Shown here piece after piece: positions 4,637 through 6,060 of a stretch of 6,060 nt of DNA (within the stretch, counting starts at the first letter, position 1; the number at the start of each line of letters is the position of its first letter). A program made the position numbers and the translations under genes. This stretch comes from JARDZI01 sp041639705. GTDB taxonomy: Bacteria; Bacillota; Clostridia; Clostridiales; Caloramatoraceae. The notes under the pieces were generated by a model that did not search any database, was not told the DNA's origin, and saw nothing but the letters and a program-made list of their open reading frames with translations. The DNA is taken from positions 1 to 6,060 of the forward strand of contig JBEQBT010000213.1 in the NCBI GenBank assembly GCA_041639705.1. The letters run 5' to 3'.

Positions 4637-4694
4637 AAACTATTCCAATTTATTAAAAATTCATTTATTACGTATTAGTATGGAACACTAGTCC

Positions 4695-4765
4695 TGTCAT
4701 CTTGAACCAAGTGAAGGATCTTATACATACCTTGGAAAAGATCCTTCACTTCGTTCAGGATGACA
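4695..4765. repeat. Palindromic intergenic repeat, copy 2 (near-perfect hairpin)
   Basis: This is a 71-bp element with 26-bp inverted arms (4695-4720 and 4740-4765) that match at 24 of 26 positions and enclose 19 bases. It begins TGTCATCTTGAACC and ends TTCAGGATGACA. Its left half matches copy 1 at 1552, including the central TTATAC(A/G)TACC, which lies in the loop and so is kept for reasons other than pairing. TAGTCC occurs directly to the left (4689-4694) and again three bases to the right (4769-4774). Confidence 0.9.
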
Positions 4766-4790
4766 ATGTAGTCCTTCATATTAACCACCA

Positions 4791-4806
4791 TGCCGGCGCG
4801 CCGGCA
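4791..4806. repeat. Perfect 16-bp GC palindrome
   Basis: TGCCGGCGCGCCGGCA reads the same on both strands: 14 of 16 bases are G or C in otherwise AT-rich DNA. It is followed by CAAAAAAA, so neither strand has a T-run after it and it is not a terminator. It lies between two copies of the palindromic repeat family. Confidence 0.9.
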
Positions 4807-4815
4807 CAAAAAAGG

Positions 4816-4915
4816 ATGAAAGTTGGACTCTGTCATTCTGAGCGTTAGCGAAGAATCTTGTAAGTACTCAGGATGACAACGCCTTTGGCGTTAACTTTCA
4901 TATTAATGACAGAGT
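4816..4915. repeat. Nested inverted repeats around repeat copy 3
   Basis: ATGAAAGTT (4816-4824) is the complement of AACTTTCAT (4893-4901), and ACTCTGTCAT (4827-4836) of ATGACAGAGT (4906-4915). Both pairs flank repeat copy 3, with the second sharing its left arm. A small hairpin AACGCC-TTT-GGCGTT (4878-4892) lies inside. TTCATATTAA occurs at 4775-4784 and again at 4897-4906, suggesting local duplication. Confidence 0.75.
4831..4878. repeat. Palindromic intergenic repeat, copy 3 (short form)
   Basis: This is a 48-bp element starting TGTCATTCTGAGCG and ending CTCAGGATGACA. The 12-bp ends (4831-4842 and 4867-4878) are inverted repeats with one mismatch. The inside reads GCGAAGAATCTTGTAAGTAC, a diverged form of the GTGAAGGATCTTATAC(G/A)TAC segment of the other copies. 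Confidence 0.8.
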
Positions 4916-4978
4916 TGGAATTTTGTTTATCTATAGCAGCAAGACATAGTAATTCTTATAAAAACATTACCTCCAATT

Positions 4979-5010
4979 ATGTGAGATTCATTATAATCTC
5001 ACATTTTTTT
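4979..5010 (+). terminator. Rho-independent terminator ahead of pepF
   Basis: ATGTGAGATT (4979-4988) and AATCTCACAT (4995-5004) form a perfect 10-bp stem with a 6-base loop, followed by seven T (5004-5010). The nearest upstream gene on this strand is the EAL gene, 342 bases away beyond the repeat cluster. It probably ends that transcript, or stops read-through before the pepF promoter. Confidence 0.88.
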
Positions 5011-5026
5011 ACTTACATGGATATAC

Positions 5027-5053
5027 TTGATTTAAAATATCTCCTGGTATAAC
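5027..5053 (+). promoter_or_regulatory. Putative extended -10 promoter of pepF
   Basis: TGGTATAAC (5045-5053) is an extended -10 element (TGn followed by TATAAC, five of six to consensus). TTGATT (5027-5032) lies 15 bases upstream as a possible -35. The leader to the ATG would be about 28 bases. Confidence 0.55.
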
Positions 5054-5087
5054 ATAATATTAGAGTAAAATGCAAGGGGGAATTTTA

Positions 5088-6060
5088 ATGGCAAACGAAA
5101 GTTCAAGAATACCAAAACGTTCTGAGGTTTCTTCAGGATATAAATGGAGTCTTGAGGACATTTATACATCTGTAGACTTGTGGGAAGAGGATTATAAAAA
5201 AGTAAGGTCACTGGCTTCAGAGCTTTCAGAATATAAGGTCCTACTTAATCAATCCTCTACTAAGCTTCTAGAATGTCTAAATGCTGATGCTGAAATGAAC
5301 AGGTTATTTGATAAGGTTTACGTTTATGCGCAAATGAAAAGCCATGAGGATACAACAGATGCCTTTTATCAGGGAATAGCAGATAGGGCAGATTCATTAG
5401 GCACGTTCATTTCCAGTGCAAATTCCTTTATAGTGCCTGGAATTCTCGAAATACCAGATGAGATATTAAATGAATTTATTGATGAAAATGAGGATCTAGG
5501 ATTTTATTCTACATACATTGAAGATATAAGAAGGAACAAGCCCCATGTTCTCTCAGCAGTTGAGGAACAGCTCCTTGCAATGGCTGGAGAAATAGCAAAT
5601 TCCCCAGTTAGCATATATGGCATGATAAACAATGCCGATATTAAATTTCCAACTATAATAGATGAAAACGATAAGGAAATAGAGGTAACTAAGGGAAGGT
5701 ATATACCCTTAATGGAAAGCTCAGACAGAAGGGTTAGGAAGGATGCATTTGATGCCCTTTATTCAACCTATAAAAAACAGATTAACACCATTGCTTCAAC
5801 CCTTAGTGCAAACGTTAAAGCTAATATGTTTAATGCAAAGGCAAGAAAATATTCTTCAGCAAGGGAAGCATCATTATTCTCTGACAATGTGCCTGTAAGT
5901 GTTTATGATAATTTAATTGACGCAGTACACAATAACCTCCATTTAATGCATAGATATGTTTCCCTCAGGAAGAAGCTGCTTAAGCTTAATGAGCTTCATA
6001 TGTATGACTTATATACTCCTATTATTAATGAAGTTAAAATGGAAATCCCCTTTGAGCAAT
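5088..6060 (+). CDS. pepF: Oligoendopeptidase F, N-terminal half (3' end outside the window)
   Basis: This is the start of a cytoplasmic zinc metallopeptidase of family M3B that cuts short peptides. The ATG at 5088 is preceded by AAGGGGG (5074-5080) at 7 bases. The frame is then open to the window edge (324 codons), about half of the usual roughly 600 residues. Recognisable PepF features are the N-terminus IPKRSEVSSGYKWSLEDIY (8-26), which matches the family opening R-x-E(V/I)-x-x-x-x-(K/T)W-x-L-x-D-(I/L)Y, and the helical N-terminal domain with the VYVYAQMKSHEDT stretch. Further matches are IRRNKPHVLS followed by EEQLLA, and the segment IPLMESSDRRVRKDAFDALY leading into the M3 lid helices. 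The catalytic HExxH motif lies beyond the edge, so activity cannot be checked here. It has its own promoter and an upstream terminator, so it appears independent of the EAL gene. Confidence 0.95.
   Translation, partial: MANESSRIPKRSEVSSGYKWSLEDIYTSVDLWEEDYKKVRSLASELSEYKVLLNQSSTKLLECLNADAEMNRLFDKVYVYAQMKSHEDTTDAFYQGIADRADSLGTFISSANSFIVPGILEIPDEILNEFIDENEDLGFYSTYIEDIRRNKPHVLSAVEEQLLAMAGEIANSPVSIYGMINNADIKFPTIIDENDKEIEVTKGRYIPLMESSDRRVRKDAFDALYSTYKKQINTIASTLSANVKANMFNAKARKYSSAREASLFSDNVPVSVYDNLIDAVHNNLHLMHRYVSLRKKLLKLNELHMYDLYTPIINEVKMEIPFEQ

Noticed and set aside
4791..4806. GC palindrome as a rho-independent terminator
   Set aside because: It is followed by A-runs on the plus strand, and on the minus strand the T-run precedes the stem instead of following it.
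4951..4982. Minus-strand small ORF behind GGAGGTAATG
   Set aside because: The frame stops after three codons (ATG TTT TTA TAA).

Overview
The window looks like chromosomal DNA of a low-GC Gram-positive of the Clostridia (Clostridium sensu lato). It is strongly AT-rich. Every gene with a visible start has a strong GGAGG-type ribosome binding site, promoters resemble the SigA consensus, and factor-independent terminators are common. The protein families also fit a clostridium: a MATE exporter, a PadR regulator, a YfcE-type phosphodiesterase, an EAL protein of the YuxH type and oligoendopeptidase F. Genus and species cannot be fixed from this stretch.

Layout. Positions 1-811 hold the 3' end of a MATE-family exporter, cut by the left edge. 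It ends at a strong hairpin terminator that abuts the end of a convergent gene on the minus strand (856-1374). That gene encodes an unrecognised 172-residue protein with a Cys-containing acidic front half, nine consecutive arginines and a (Gly-Tyr-Gln)7 tail. Positions 1457-1800 are non-coding and carry the first copy of a palindromic repeat (1552-1623). A compact unit of promoter, 5'-end hairpin, ribosome binding site, 35-codon ORF and terminator occupies 1741-1954. A PadR-family regulator (2019-2462, minus) and a YfcE-like phosphodiesterase (2651-3145, plus) diverge from a shared intergenic region with a 22-bp palindrome. An isolated, very strong terminator lies at 3279-3313, followed by about 270 bases without a gene. 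A 54-residue two-helix membrane protein (3586-3750) closes with a 16-bp hairpin terminator. A GC-rich, potentially structured leader precedes a stand-alone EAL-domain protein (4028-4636). Positions 4689-4918 are a cluster of inverted repeats: two more copies of the repeat family and a perfect 16-bp GC palindrome. The 5' half of oligoendopeptidase F (pepF) runs off the right edge from 5088.

Together: these are mostly single-gene transcription units, each with its own promoter and terminator, not an operon of co-working genes. PadR next to YfcE may mean local regulation. The EAL protein points to cyclic-di-GMP biology. No mobile element with a transposase, phage, CRISPR array, rRNA or tRNA was seen. 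The least explained parts are the repeat family and its cluster, the 35-codon unit, the Arg9/GYQ protein and the GC-rich leader of the EAL gene.
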